Assembly (NCBI GenBank): GCA_023213395.1 | Contig: CM041465.1 | Span: 82,157,741 to 82,221,740 of the forward strand | Direction: 5' to 3' | Source: Cycas panzhihuaensis | Taxonomy: Eukaryota; Cycadophyta | DNA: 64,000 nucleotides | Shown: positions 34,592 to 45,333 of the stretch, piece after piece | Numbering within the stretch: the first letter of the stretch is position 1 | Layout of the letters: every line of letters begins with the position of its first letter | Position numbers and translations under genes: made by a program | Notes under the pieces: generated by a model | What the model saw: the letters and a program-made list of their open reading frames with translations, nothing else | Databases searched by the model: none | What the model was told of the DNA's origin: nothing

Positions 34592-35139
34592 TGTAGCAAC
34601 CTTACAAAATTCTTCTAACAGATTTTATAGAAATAGACAAAATATCCACCAAATGCACTTGCAAAATATCCAATCAAGAGAGAAATAATACAAATCCACT
34701 TGAATACAAATATAAAATGGTATGAAATGAATATAAACTAAATAGATACAACGTTACCAGAAGATCCCGCAAATTGCTGACGATAAAGAATCCCTCTTTC
34801 GAGGCGAGCTTCCCTCCACAAAGCTCCTCAAAAGGGCCGAAAATACTGCAGTCCAAGACTTCTTCGATGATGATGAAATGAGGCCACAAATCCTCCTTAA
34901 ATAGGCGTCCAACGGATAGTAATAGAAGTCGGCCATAAAAGATGATATCATTCTTAATACTGCACCAATAGAAGTCAGCCAGGACTTCTCCAAAAATTAG
35001 CAGGCCAACTTTAAATGGTTATAACTTTTGATGCAGATATCAGAATTAACTTTCGTTTGGACCATTGGAATCATCGTTTAGAGAGTTTTGATTTGAATGG
35101 TCATATGCTATACTTTTGACCATATTTTGGAATGCTACA
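34592..35139 (-). repeat. 3' LTR of element J (548 bp)
   Basis: Plus-strand ends TGTAGCAACC and GGAATGCTACA. The terminal TGTAGC/GCTACA inverted repeat is longer than the usual TG/CA. The polypurine tract (minus AAGGGAAGGGGAAT) lies directly inside at 35,140-35,153. Confidence 0.93.
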
Positions 35140-35562
35140 ATTCCCCTTCCCTTAAAATAATACTTCACCCTCGAAGTATGGAGAAATGCTTGTAGCTCGG
35201 TCTAATCTTCCAACCACCTCTGGCTAGATCCTGTAGGTCATGAAGATTTCCCTCGATCTTGTGTCTTCTTTGGGGTTGTACTGACAAGCATCTTGAATTT
35301 GCCGATGTTTGTTCTTAGAACCAGGTACCCGCGATGCCTTGTTCTGAATTGAAAGGATCTTGGGACTTGTGAGGTATCTCAAATGTCTTGTCTTGGTCTT
35401 GCCTTGCATTTACACCTTTTGTTTCCAAATGGGATGGATTTTGGAAAAAGACGTGAAGGCGTTGGGAACAAAATTAATTATGAGGGTCAAGGATTGATGA
35501 TTGTCTATTGTAGGAAAAAGAAAAGGAGGACTTGTGAACTAAGATCAAGCATAGCTTTGAAG

Positions 35563-36606
35563 CTATAGAAAGAAAGGATAAAATTTGGAATATGTCTGGA
35601 TGGAGATGTAAGTTCGTATAAGTTTTGTTGAACCATAACTCTTTTCAGGAGAGAAAGATGGATGGGGGATTAGTAATAGAGGTTCTTTATGAAAAAAAGA
35701 TTTTAATAGGGTTGTAGAATTAGTATTCAAATAAAAGAAAAGATTTAATGGAAAAAGACAATATTGATAATATGGAATTGAAGAGGCATGGAAAAAATTA
35801 AACTGGGTTTTGTAAGAGATAATACTAAGAGGTGAAACCTGACAAACAGATTGAAGTTGAAGGGTGTCCTGTTGAGGATTGTTTATAGGGGTTAAAGGAG
35901 TAGGTGAGTAAAGAGACGGACTAGGGTTACAGAGAGGAATTAGAATTTGACCTACGAAAAAACTAAGGTTAGGAAAATTAGGAGCATGGCTAACTATAGG
36001 TTGAGGAGAGAAGGGCTCTTATATTGCTATTGAATTAGGGAAAGAGAGAGGACATACAAAACTACCTAAAAAAATGTGCATGTGCAATGCAGGATCAATG
36101 GGTACCTTGCATGAGATTTGTTGAGAAAAATTTGCTTGTTCTTCATTGTCTTTGTATTGCTCTTATGTAACTTCACCTTGGATTTCCTCTCTAATATTGA
36201 AATGAGACTTTTCTGTTGCTTGTGCATGCTCCAAGTCTTCTACGTCATCATATTGTTTTCTCTGGGCTAGATCTCGTTCTAGCACTTACAAAACCTCTAG
36301 GATCTCTTCATCAATAATGTCTTCTTCTTGCCCTTCCTCATCTGCTTGAACCTCACCCTGCTTATGTTCTTTAAAAGCTATGGTAGTTGCCTCTGAAAAT
36401 TGGTACCATAGAAAAGGTTCTTTAGCCCAATTAATGAACCGCTCATAAGCTCATCCATTTAATATCATTTCTAATAATGGTCCATATTATTCCATTTCTG
36501 TATCAGACGTAAACTCAAAATCTTCTATCCATATTTTCATGCCCTCGTAATCCTCCAAATTAAAAAAATCTGTCTCCATTTTTTTCTCAGGCTTTATATG
36601 TTCCAT
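35563..36606 (-). pseudogene. Unrecognised reading frame of element J (348 codons, five internal stops)
   Basis: On the minus strand an ATG at 36,606, with an in-frame TGA just upstream (a second ATG at 36,579), opens a frame that keeps its phase to a TAG at 35,563-35,565. Five stops (four TAA, one TGA) interrupt it; all could come from C-to-T or G-to-A change. The first 110 codons are acidic with a Trp/Phe/Tyr-rich core (YERFINWAKEPFLWYQFSEA), then very acidic (EGQEEDIIDEEILE). The last 200 are rich in Pro, Ser, Phe, Leu and Asn. I recognise no gag, protease, integrase, transmembrane or zinc-finger signature. It starts about 45 bases from the primer-binding site, where gag normally begins, so a diverged gag-like role is possible. 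The same phase stays partly open to about 35,224. Confidence 0.6.
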
Positions 36607-36650
36607 GTGTTCTTCTCATGTTCTACTTTGCCCTTTCCCTTCGAAACGAA

Positions 36651-36662
36651 GCTCTGATACCA
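36651..36662 (-). other. Primer-binding site of element J
   Basis: Plus GCTCTGATACCA, the exact reverse complement of TGGTATCAGAGC (initiator tRNA-Met), two bases inside the LTR. Confidence 0.92.
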
Positions 36663-36664
36663 CT

Positions 36665-37211
36665 TGTAGCAACCTTACAAAATTTTTCTAACAGATTTTA
36701 TAGAAATAGACAAAATATCCACCAAATGCACTTGCAAAATGTCCAATCAAGAGAGAAATAATACAAATCCACTTGAATACAAATATAAAATGGTATGAAA
36801 TGAATATAAACCAAATAGATACAACATTACCAGAAGATCCCACAAATTACTGACAATAAAGAATCCCTCTTCGAGGCGAGGTTCCCTCCACAAAGCTCCT
36901 CAAAAGGGCCGAAAATACTGCAGTCCAAGACTTCTTCTTCGATGATGAAACGAGGCCGCAAATCCTCCTTAAATAGGCAGCCAACAGATAGTAATAGAAA
37001 TCGGCCATAAAAGATGATATTATTCTTAATATTGCACCAATAGAAGTCGGCCAGGACTTCTCCAAAAACTGGCAGGCCAACTTTAAATGGTCATAACTTT
37101 TGATGTAGATGTCAGAATTAACTTTCGTTTGGACCATTGGAATCGTCATTCAGAGAGCTTTGATTTGAATGGTCATATGCTATACGTTTGACCATATTTT
37201 GGAATGCTACA
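36665..37211 (-). repeat. 5' LTR of element J (547 bp)
   Basis: Matches 34,592-35,139 end to end with scattered, mostly transition differences and a shifted TTC/GAT repeat near 36,933. It ends GCTACA directly before the AATGA duplication. Confidence 0.93.
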
Positions 37212-37216
37212 AATGA

Positions 37217-38060
37217 CTCATCAAATTTAACATCTTGACTAATCACAATATTTTCCCCTATGGATTCCATAGTCTATATGCTTTGTTCTCTATGCAATAC
37301 CCCATGAATATGTACTTCAGACTCTTTCGATCAAGCTTCTTGCGGGTATCATCAAGGATGTGGGCATACACTATACACCTAAACGTTCTCAAATGGCTAA
37401 TGGTAGGCTTCTAGCCGATCCATTTCTCTTCGAGGGTCATGTTACGAACTGCCTGAGTGGGTACCCAATTTAAAATATAAACAACAGTTGCTATAGCTTC
37501 TACCCAAAACTTCAGTGGTAAGTTTTTAGCATGCACCATACACCTTTCCATCTCTATCATGGTACGGTTCTTTCTTTCAGCAACTCCATTTTGTTGTAGG
37601 GTATATGGAACTATAAACTCTCGCTTTATACCATGGTTGCGGCAGAACTGATTGAACGTATTATTGTCATATTCCTTACCATTATCACTTCATAAAGTTT
37701 TTATTTTCTTATCACTTTCATTTTCAACCATCACTTTCCACTCACATAAGTGATCAAATATGTCTGACTTGTTCTTGAGAAAATAAACCTAGGATTTCCT
37801 GGTGTAATCATCTACAAAGACAAGTGTATATCAGGCTCCTGATATCAAAGGGCTTGGGAGTGGTCCCATAATGTCTGAGTGCGCAAGCTCCAGCTTCTCC
37901 TTGGCTCTCCAGGCGTTATCCCGAGCAAAAGGATAGTGATGATGCTTTCCATACATGCATCCTTCGCATACACCATCTGAGCAGGTAACCGATGGTAGTC
38001 CTTCCACCATCTTTAACCTCTTCAATAGTACATTACTCCTGTAATTAAGGTGCCCAAGGC
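37217..38060 (-). pseudogene. Copia integrase of element I
   Basis: The clearest part (37,831-38,025) reads MKRLKMVEGLPS, then CEGCMYGKHHHYPF (the zinc-binding Cys pair), then LELAHSDIMGPLPSPLISGA with the first catalytic Asp. Further down the strand come fragments of the YVFLKNKSD, NGVAERKN (near 37,560-37,590) and C-terminal VFGCxAY-type regions, broken by stops. J is inserted 3' of this domain, in the linker to reverse transcriptase. Confidence 0.8.
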
Positions 38061-38301
38061 GATTGTGCCACAGTTTACTTTTGTCAACTGCACTGGTAAC
38101 AAAGGCATAGGACTTCTTCTAAGATTGAAACTTTTAAAACACTCAGAAGTTATCCTTGACTTTCCCGATAGCTATGACAGCAAAGTTCTGTTTTGGGTCC
38201 TTTATCAGGCACTTATCATCATAGAGCTCCACTTTCATACCTTGTTTGCATATCTCCCGAGCAGACAGAAGGTTTAACTGTATCTTGGGTACATAATATG
38301 C

Positions 38302-38496
38302 CTAAGAAAACTTTCCTCCTACAATGGAAATGTCACTGATACCATCTATTGGCAACACGTGAGCATCTCCAAGAGCAATCTCAGCACCACTTTGATTTGC
38401 ATTCAACATATCAAAGTTTTGTCTCTGGTAAGAGATGTGCTTCTGCACTCCATAATCCAATACCCAATAGTCTCTCTGATCTGATTCGGCTGACAA
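38302..38496 (-). pseudogene. Copia protease of element I
   Basis: A 64-residue open stretch. Residues about 9-22 read YWVLDYGVQKHIS, so the catalytic Asp is kept but the Asp-Ser-Gly motif has become Asp-Tyr-Gly. A LGDAHVLPIDGISDI block follows, the usual GDG...V.G.G equivalent. Activity is unlikely. Confidence 0.75.
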
Positions 38497-38559
38497 GGTT
38501 TGTGCTCAGATGCAATGATTAGCAATACTCTTTTCTTTATCATCCTGGCTACCTTTGCG

Positions 38560-39330
38560 CTTGTCACAATGTTTGAACCAACAATTTTTCTCACCGTGAC
38601 CATCCTTCTTGTAGTAATTGCACTTTCTATTAAACTTCTTCTTATCTTGAGAGCTTTCTCCAGACCTTTGTGTGATCTTCTCCTCCTTAGGGGCCTCCCT
38701 CCTCTAAGTTTTCATGGCTAAGGCCTGACTTGAACCAGAACCTCCAAGCAAACCATGATGTTTGAGCTTGGCATCCTTTGCTAGAATTAGGTTTTTGAAC
38801 CCATCAAAAGTTTCTGCCTCCATCACTTCATCTCTACCGTAAATCGTCTAGAATGTGGCGAATACAACTAGCAGCTTCGACATGATTATCGCAAACAAGA
38901 GCGCATCATCGATCGAGTTCTGCTTTAACTCTTCTAGCTTGTTCTTCAGGTCAGTCATCTTATTTAGGTAGGAGCTAATATTATTCTCATCTTCGACTTT
39001 TAAATTGAGTAGTTCCAACATCAGAGCAAGACGTCTATTCATCTTCTTCTTCTCAAATGTATCACACAACTTCGTCTAAATCTCAGTTGGGTCATTTAAA
39101 TTGTAAACTAGAGCCCTCCGGTCCAGCGCCAGTGAGAGGTTCAGTAATCCAATGGCCATATATTACTTCTCTTTAAGTTTGATACGCTCCTTATGGTCAA
39201 GTGGGACTGAATCAAGCTTCACCTTGGTAATTCCCCAGAGTTGGTTCACCATTAAAATAAGCTCCATATTAGCCTTACATTCGCTAAAGTTGTTACTGTT
39301 AAAGATAACCTTAGGCATAAGCTTCTCCAT
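38560..39330 (-). pseudogene. Copia gag of element I
   Basis: From an ATG at 39,330 the frame reads MEKLMPKVIFNSNNF, then ANMELILMVNQLWG (the DUF4219/gag N-terminal block), and a DHKERIKLKEK block. The helical region is clearest at 38,848-39,069 (MNRRLALMLELLNLKVEDEN, then ISSYLNKMTDLKNKLEELKQ). Near 38,575-38,640 a decayed zinc knuckle reads C-N-Y-Y...GHGEKNC. Stops and a frameshift break the protein. Confidence 0.75.
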
Positions 39331-40842
39331 CCTAAATATCTGGCAACAATATGAAGTACATGACACCAAATGAATGTATTATGGATGAAAATGCACCCTT
39401 GTGACCTCCTCTGCTTCACGAGCACGCTTCCAAAGGGTCCTAACACGGATTATACCCATGTTACATGAGCCACTGCCTATTTTTCTCCCCTTATCCATCA
39501 ATAAACGACCTTAAATAGTCATTAAATGTCACACCCGACACTCAAAACGACTAAAAAAAATAAGTGCTCCAGTACAAGGACGGCTCCACATAAGGACATT
39601 GCATGGTCTCCAAGTCAAAAAATCACAAAAAAAATGTCTTGAGTTGCACTCAAACTGGCTCAAGAATGCTTCAAATATCTCTCACTATTGACGTGCATCA
39701 ATGGTTCAAAGGGCTTTTATAAAGTTGAATTAAGATTACAATATGACAAAAGGCATATTCCAAAAGTGATGACTTTTTAAGGAACTCGTGCCTTTTTAAC
39801 TTAGGTCACATGCTTAAGTATCCTCCAAAAATCACACTACTTGAGGAGAGGGACGTGGCTATTCAACACACCTTGTTGCTTTATGTGTTGTCACCAAGTG
39901 AACTGTAGCATCTGTACGGCTGGTAAGGCTTCAACGCAGCCAAGACATGTCTGCTGAGTACTTGGACAGCCTCTAAACAGCCACAGTTATCAACAAACTA
40001 GCACACAAAGTGCCCAACCTCCTTGGATCAATGCCAAATCAGGCCTTAATAGGCAAACAACCCCCTTGAAAATGACCCAATCGACTTCTAAAGGTGCTCG
40101 GACGCCAAGAAAATAACTTAGCCAGTCCTAGACAGTCACAAAGAGCACCCAGCTAGTCCTAAAAGGACCTAGAACAGTAGCAAATTAGCCCATCCAGCTT
40201 TCAAACATGCCCAGGCATGTTAATAAATACCCTGCCAAATCTATATGGTCACAGTAGGCTTATATATGTACACGAGTCTCTAAAATCCTCATAAATATAG
40301 AAAAAAATAATGAAAATAGCCTTTTACTGCTATAAACTTCAACCCAACACTTATATTTAGATAGAAAATAGCTAATTTGGCCTTCAATCATGTCCACTGG
40401 TGCTTACACAAAGGTTTGATAGTAAGCAGTACCAAAAATGACCCCTTTTTTATCAATTTTTATGGTATTTTGATGAGGAATATAGTAAACTTACATGTAC
40501 ACATGCTTGGCTATCCTTAAATTCACTGAATCACCATCAATGCATGTTCTGCTCACTTGAATCACTTCAACAGATCATCAACCAGCTTCAGATGACCCCA
40601 AATGAGCCAACTCCAACCATAAACGTGGTCTTCACGCTTGAATATTGACTCCAATAACCCTTACACTTCGTTGAATAGTGATCTCCACTGCTTTGACCAC
40701 CATTGATTTGTTGTGCCTACTTCTGCATGATGTTGGGGTTGATGAACCCTCAAGACTTGTCTTGGGTCAGACGGCTTCACCCGGTAACCAACACTCACAT
40801 CGCCCCGCTCACCGTCAAGCTTCAGCTGTGCTGGACCTTATT
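39331..40842 (-). other. Leader of copia I
   Basis: About 1.5 kb between the primer-binding site and the gag ATG, without coding similarity on either strand. Small open frames such as 40,678-40,869 (plus) look incidental. Confidence 0.6.
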
Positions 40843-40854
40843 TCTCTGATACCA
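40843..40854 (-). other. Primer-binding site of copia I
   Basis: Plus TCTCTGATACCA, one base from the reverse complement of the initiator-tRNA-Met site, abutting the LTR. Confidence 0.85.
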
Positions 40855-41213
40855 TATTTGAGAACATGAAATCATACACTGATGTTCTCAACTGCAAGAT
40901 CTTTAACCATACATAGCAAGTAACAAATTGAAAATACAAAAAATAGATGCACAGAATACAAGATATACGTGGGAAACCCTTTCGGGAAAAAAACCCACCA
41001 CAAAAGGATCCTCAATGGATCATTGATTATTACATAATGAACTTCGATGATAGAATACACAAGGCCTCAAGGCATATATACTCTCCAAGAGGTGTCACCC
41101 GTTTAGGGTTGTGACCCTCCGAATAAATCGCACCTTTTCACTCACACCTTTTCACATAATTAAACCACATTAATATTAATTAAGTGGCTTAATAATTAAC
41201 TGCCATGCTAATA
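40855..41213 (-). repeat. 5' LTR of copia I (359 bp)
   Basis: Starts TATTTGAGAAC and ends GCTAATA, both termini decayed from TG/CA by one transition, then the TTCAT duplication. The GGGAAACCC box is at 40,971-40,979. Confidence 0.92.
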
Positions 41214-41218
41214 TTCAT

Positions 41219-44200
41219 AATGATAAACAATATAATAATGGGCTCTATGAATGTGTAATTAATACATGCTAAAAAAATTTCCCTTTAGAAATATCAAATA
41301 AAGATTTTTTAAAATATAAATGACATATGGCAATACATTTAGAAAAAAACGCACAATACTAATTGATGCTACTAAAAATAGGAAGATCAAATACAAATTA
41401 AGAATAGCCCAGGTTTAATCAACCTTTAAGTAGGTAGGAACTTGATTGTCAATGTAGCAAATTCTAAAGCTCTTAACAAGAATGGGATGCAGTCAATGAG
41501 AAGAGGCTTCAGAAATCCATGGAGAATTTTCAAATGCATTAGTAGTCAAGTTTAAAGGGAAACAACCCTTTATGCCAAGAAGAAACATTGCTCTCTTTGA
41601 ACATAATATTCAATAGGAGGATCCTATTAGACAAAACCAAGTGAAGTGTTGGTATTATAGAAAAATTTGGAATCTAAAGAAGGACTATCAAAGTTTATAA
41701 TAGTAGTGATAGCAACAACAATCGTGGTAGCAATAATACTAATAGCAACAACATCATCAATAACCTATGCAGTGTAATAGGAGGTAGAATGGTCCACAAA
41801 CCATCTTTATAAGTGCTCACCTTTTAAGTAATAATAAAAAAGGAGAAAAAATAATCATAGTAGCATAATTTATTAATGAAAATGCTGATAATGTTTGGAT
41901 TGTATGATAAGAAAATTGGAATGGTTTAAACATATGGAAAACCACTAGAGAATTAGTGACCATTGCCAATAAATCCATTCTATAAGAAGTAGGAATTAGT
42001 GAAGATCCAATCATCATTTTGAAGGACAAAAGTATACACATAAATAATGTCTTGTATATACTTGGTCTAAAGGTAAATTTTGTTTTAGTGTCACAAATCA
42101 AGAAATAGGGAATGTATATTAAATTCCAATACACCATCCAAAACAAATAGGAAAATCTTGTTTTTAAAGGAAAAATAATAGATGGTTTGTATATTATAGA
42201 TGATAAATTTAAGAATATAAAAGCCTTTGATTCTTTTTTAAATAATAGACAAAAGCTATGGAATGAAAGGATGGCCCATTTGAACTATCCCAATATCTAA
42301 TTATTATACAAATTAAATATGATACATGGCATTCATAAAATAAATATAAAATAATATTTATATGGACCCTACATCATAGAAAAGTAACACCAAGAGTCAT
42401 TTCCTAAAGGCAAGGCATGGAGAGCAAATGTAATTTTAGAGTTGATTCACTCTAACATTTACTAGACAATGTTAACAATATTAATTAGACAAATGAAATA
42501 TTTTCTATCTTTCATTGATGACTTCTCTAAGAAAGTTTGGGTCTATCTCATTAGGAACAAGTCACAAACTTTTACCATCTTCAATAACTTTAAGAAGTGC
42601 ATAAAGACTAAAACAAGGGTATAGTTAAAGATCCTAAGGTTGGATAATAGAGGTAAATATACTTCAAAGGAATTTGAATGATATTACAAAGATCAAGGTA
42701 TCTAGAGATAATGTATAACATGTTAAATATCAGAATAAAATGGTGTTGATGAATGTATGAATATGACTTTAGTTTAAAATGTTAAGTCCATGATGAAGGG
42801 AAAATATATCACAAAATATCTTTTAGCTGAAGTAGTCAAAATCCTTACTTACTTAAATAATTAATGTATAAGAAAGGTGGTTTCAAACAAAACTCCTAAT
42901 AAGGCTTGGTCTAGAAATAATATTATAGTAAGCTATTTAAAAGTGATTAGGTGTATTGAGGACATATGCACCCCAAGAATAAGTAAAAGAAACTTACTAA
43001 TAAAAGTTCTAAGTATATCTTAATTAGATATAGTGAAGAAAATAAGGCATATAGTATTTATAAGTTAAATACCAAAAAGATAATTATAACTTGTGATGTT
43101 ATCTTTGATGAAGGACATAAGTAACTTGACTTAGCTTCATTGGACATCAAACATATAAGTAAATAGCAATCACAAGATATCAATGAGTAACCTAAATATT
43201 GCTCATCAAGGTAGGTAGTCATCATTCATCTTGAATTGGTTAGTGAAACTACAAAAGGTAATGAAGATGATGTAACATATGAAGGGTTCTAATTTTTGGG
43301 ACCTCAACTAAAAGATGCTAATAAAGTTTAATTTGGAATATTGGCATCAACAAGAACCTTAGAGAATCATTATAATGAGCCATAAGTTAGAGGCTCATCT
43401 TCTCTTATAAGGAAGAAGTTACCAAAGTGGTACTTAAGGATGATTAGTAATGTTAAGCTGCCTAAAATTCAAGCTAAAAGAAAATTAAAGTATAGACCCA
43501 ATGATCAAGTTAACTTTCTATTAATATCTCAAGTTCTAGATATTAATGAGCCTTCCACTTTTTGAGAAGTAACAAAGGAATAAAAGTGGAAATTTTCTAT
43601 GGATATTAAAAGCCAAGTAGTAAAGAAAAACAACACTGAAGACTTAATTGATTTATTACCTAAGAAATAAGTAATTTGATGCAAATGGATCTATAGGACC
43701 AAATTTAAATTATATGGTATAATAGATAAATACAAATCTAAAATTATTTCTAAAGGCTTTAAGTAGAAAGAGGGAATAGACTATTAAGAGTTCTTCATGC
43801 TAGTAGCCAAGATGAATATAACTAAGATGATTTTAGTAATGGTTGTATAATTCAACCAGTAGATACACTAGATAGACATAGAGTGTCTTCCTTAATAAAG
43901 ACCTAGTAGAAGAGGTATACATAAAGCAACCACCTAGATACATCGAAAAGGGCTAATATCACTTAGTTTCAACTTAAAAATCCCTTGTGTGGATTAAAGT
44001 AGGCTCTTTAAACCTAGTATGAAAATATTGATTAGTACTTTTTAAAAAATGGGTTTTAAAGATTACTAGTTAACTCAAACCTTTGCACAAAGGTTTATAA
44101 AAATTATGTAAACTTTATTGTTTTCTACATTAATGATTTATTAATTACTAGTAATGATATTAAAATTGAAATAAGATCTATTAAAGAATTTGAAGATGAT

Positions 44201-45065
44201 GGACATTGGTATACTCCATTACTTCCTAAGAGTGGAATATATCAAAGGCTTAGTAGAATCTTCATTTCACATGCTAGATATACTTGAGAGATTTTAAAGA
44301 AATTCAAAATAGAAGATTACAAACTTGAGTTAACCCCCATGGAGACAAGAGGTAAACCCATAGCTTATAATAATAAAGACAAACTTGTGGATGGTACTAT
44401 ATTTGATAGTTAGTTAGTAGTTTAATCTATTTGGCTATAACTGGGCTAGGCATTTCATTCATTATCAACATGGTTTTTAAATTCATAATGATACCAAAAT
44501 AAAGTCACTAATTATCTACCAAAAGGATTCTTAAATATTTGTATAATATATTATTGTATAGATTGGAGTTCATTCACAACAATAACTTCAAACTAGTCAA
44601 CTATATAAACTCAAATTAGGCAAGGTGCACTAAAAGCAGAAGGTTCACATCTAGTTATTATTTTAGTTTAGGTTCTATATTAGTGATATGGAGTATAAAG
44701 TAGTAGTCAAACTTTGCATTATTCAACTAAAGTATAGTATAAAGTTGTTGTTATAGTAGTCTCAAAATCTATTTGTCTTAAATAAGTTCTTAATGATATG
44801 GGTCTAAATTAAGAGGACGTAGCAAATTATACTATAATAACTAGAGTATGTTGCATGTAATAAAGAATCTAGTCTTACATGCATGCACCAAACATAATAA
44901 TGTATATTACTATTTCATCATAGAGTTCATCTAGAATGATGATATAGAGCTTACATGCAATCCTACTAAAGAACAACTTGTAGATATTGTTATTAAACCT
45001 CTTTCTTAGGATAAATTTTAAAAGTTTTAAGAAGGGTTAAGTGTTAGGATTGATAATGTAAATAT
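41219..45065 (+). pseudogene. Gag-pol remnant of copia H
   Basis: Broken by many stops but in the right order. A zinc knuckle (CWYYRKIWNLKKDY, near 41,648-41,690) is followed by an Asn/Ser repeat. Then comes a protease/pre-integrase region with INNVLYILGLKVNFVLVSQ near 42,040-42,095. Integrase reads FLSFIDDFSKKVWVYLIRNK (near 42,505) and ILRLDNRGKYTSKEFE (near 42,630). Reverse transcriptase runs from about 43,560 (CKWIYRTKFKLYG, then KYKSKIISKGFK) and its catalytic loop region is unreadable. RNase H remnants run to about 44,990. No function remains. Confidence 0.75.
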
Positions 45066-45075
45066 TAAATGGGAG
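45066..45075 (+). other. Polypurine tract of copia H
   Basis: TAAATGGGAG directly before the 3' LTR start. Confidence 0.65.
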
Positions 45076-45328
45076 TATTAGAATATTGTTAATTAATCTT
45101 TACACTTGATTAATGAGTTGATTAGAAGGTCGATGCTCCCATTATATGCACATATACAACCAATTGCTTGTTAGTTTGTTATACATGATTAATATTTATA
45201 TTGCATTAGCAATTATAAAGGATGAGTTAGAATAGATTTTGATAAATAATTTTTTAAGGGTAGACCAATTCTACCCCACCACACCTCTCATATTATTTTG
45301 TATGTTTAAATTTTCTCATATCTCAACA
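45076..45328 (+). repeat. 3' LTR of copia H (253 bp)
   Basis: Starts TATTAGAATATTG (TG to TA) and ends ATCTCAACA, followed by the TGTGC duplication. It aligns with 30,448-30,699 at roughly 80% identity by eye. Confidence 0.92.
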
Positions 45329-45333
45329 TGTGC

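Larger units (their letters stand above)
34592..37211 (-). mobile_element. Non-autonomous LTR element J, nested in I, with an unknown frame
   Basis: LTRs at 34,592-35,139 and 36,665-37,211 are flanked by a perfect AATGA duplication (34,587-34,591 and 37,212-37,216). The primer-binding site (minus TGGTATCAGAGC, 36,651-36,662) is perfect, and the polypurine tract is at 35,140-35,153. The internal region is only about 1.5 kb and has no gag, protease, integrase or reverse transcriptase. It carries one long unrecognised frame. LTRs differ at about 28 of 548 positions by eye (about 95% identity). Too large for a classical TRIM and smaller than most LARDs, so the class is uncertain; it must have been moved by another element's enzymes. 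Confidence 0.93.
32284..41213 (-). mobile_element. Copia element I, nested in H, hosts J
   Basis: LTRs at 32,284-32,641 and 40,855-41,213 are flanked by a perfect TTCAT duplication (32,279-32,283 and 41,214-41,218). Reading the minus strand, the order is LTR, primer-binding site, 1.4-kb leader, gag, protease, integrase, [J], reverse transcriptase, RNase H, polypurine tract, LTR. Without J it is about 6.3 kb. The LTRs differ at about 28 of 358 positions by eye (roughly 92% identity). Confidence 0.93.
30448..45328 (+). mobile_element. Copia element H, complete ends, hosts I and J
   Basis: LTRs at 30,448-30,699 and 45,076-45,328 are flanked by a perfect TGTGC duplication (30,443-30,447 and 45,329-45,333). 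The initiator-tRNA-Met primer-binding site is at 30,700-30,711 and the polypurine tract at 45,066-45,075. Without the nested element I its own length is about 5.9 kb. LTR copies differ at roughly one base in five, the greatest divergence in this nest, and the coding region is heavily broken. Confidence 0.92.

Noticed and set aside
34674-34993. Matching open frames in 34,754-34,993 and 36,847-37,149 (minus)
   Set aside because: Both lie inside the two LTR copies of element J. They match because the LTRs match, and neither frame spans the LTR or resembles a known protein.
36651-36662. Possible tRNA gene fragments at the GCTCTGATACCA sites (also 27,642, 40,843, 56,286, 30,700)
   Set aside because: Each lies at an LTR edge and is only the 12-base primer-binding site complementary to initiator tRNA-Met. 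No cloverleaf surrounds any of them.
41817-42146. 109-residue open frame on the minus strand
   Set aside because: It lies antisense to the protease/pre-integrase region of copia H, which is recognisable on the plus strand.
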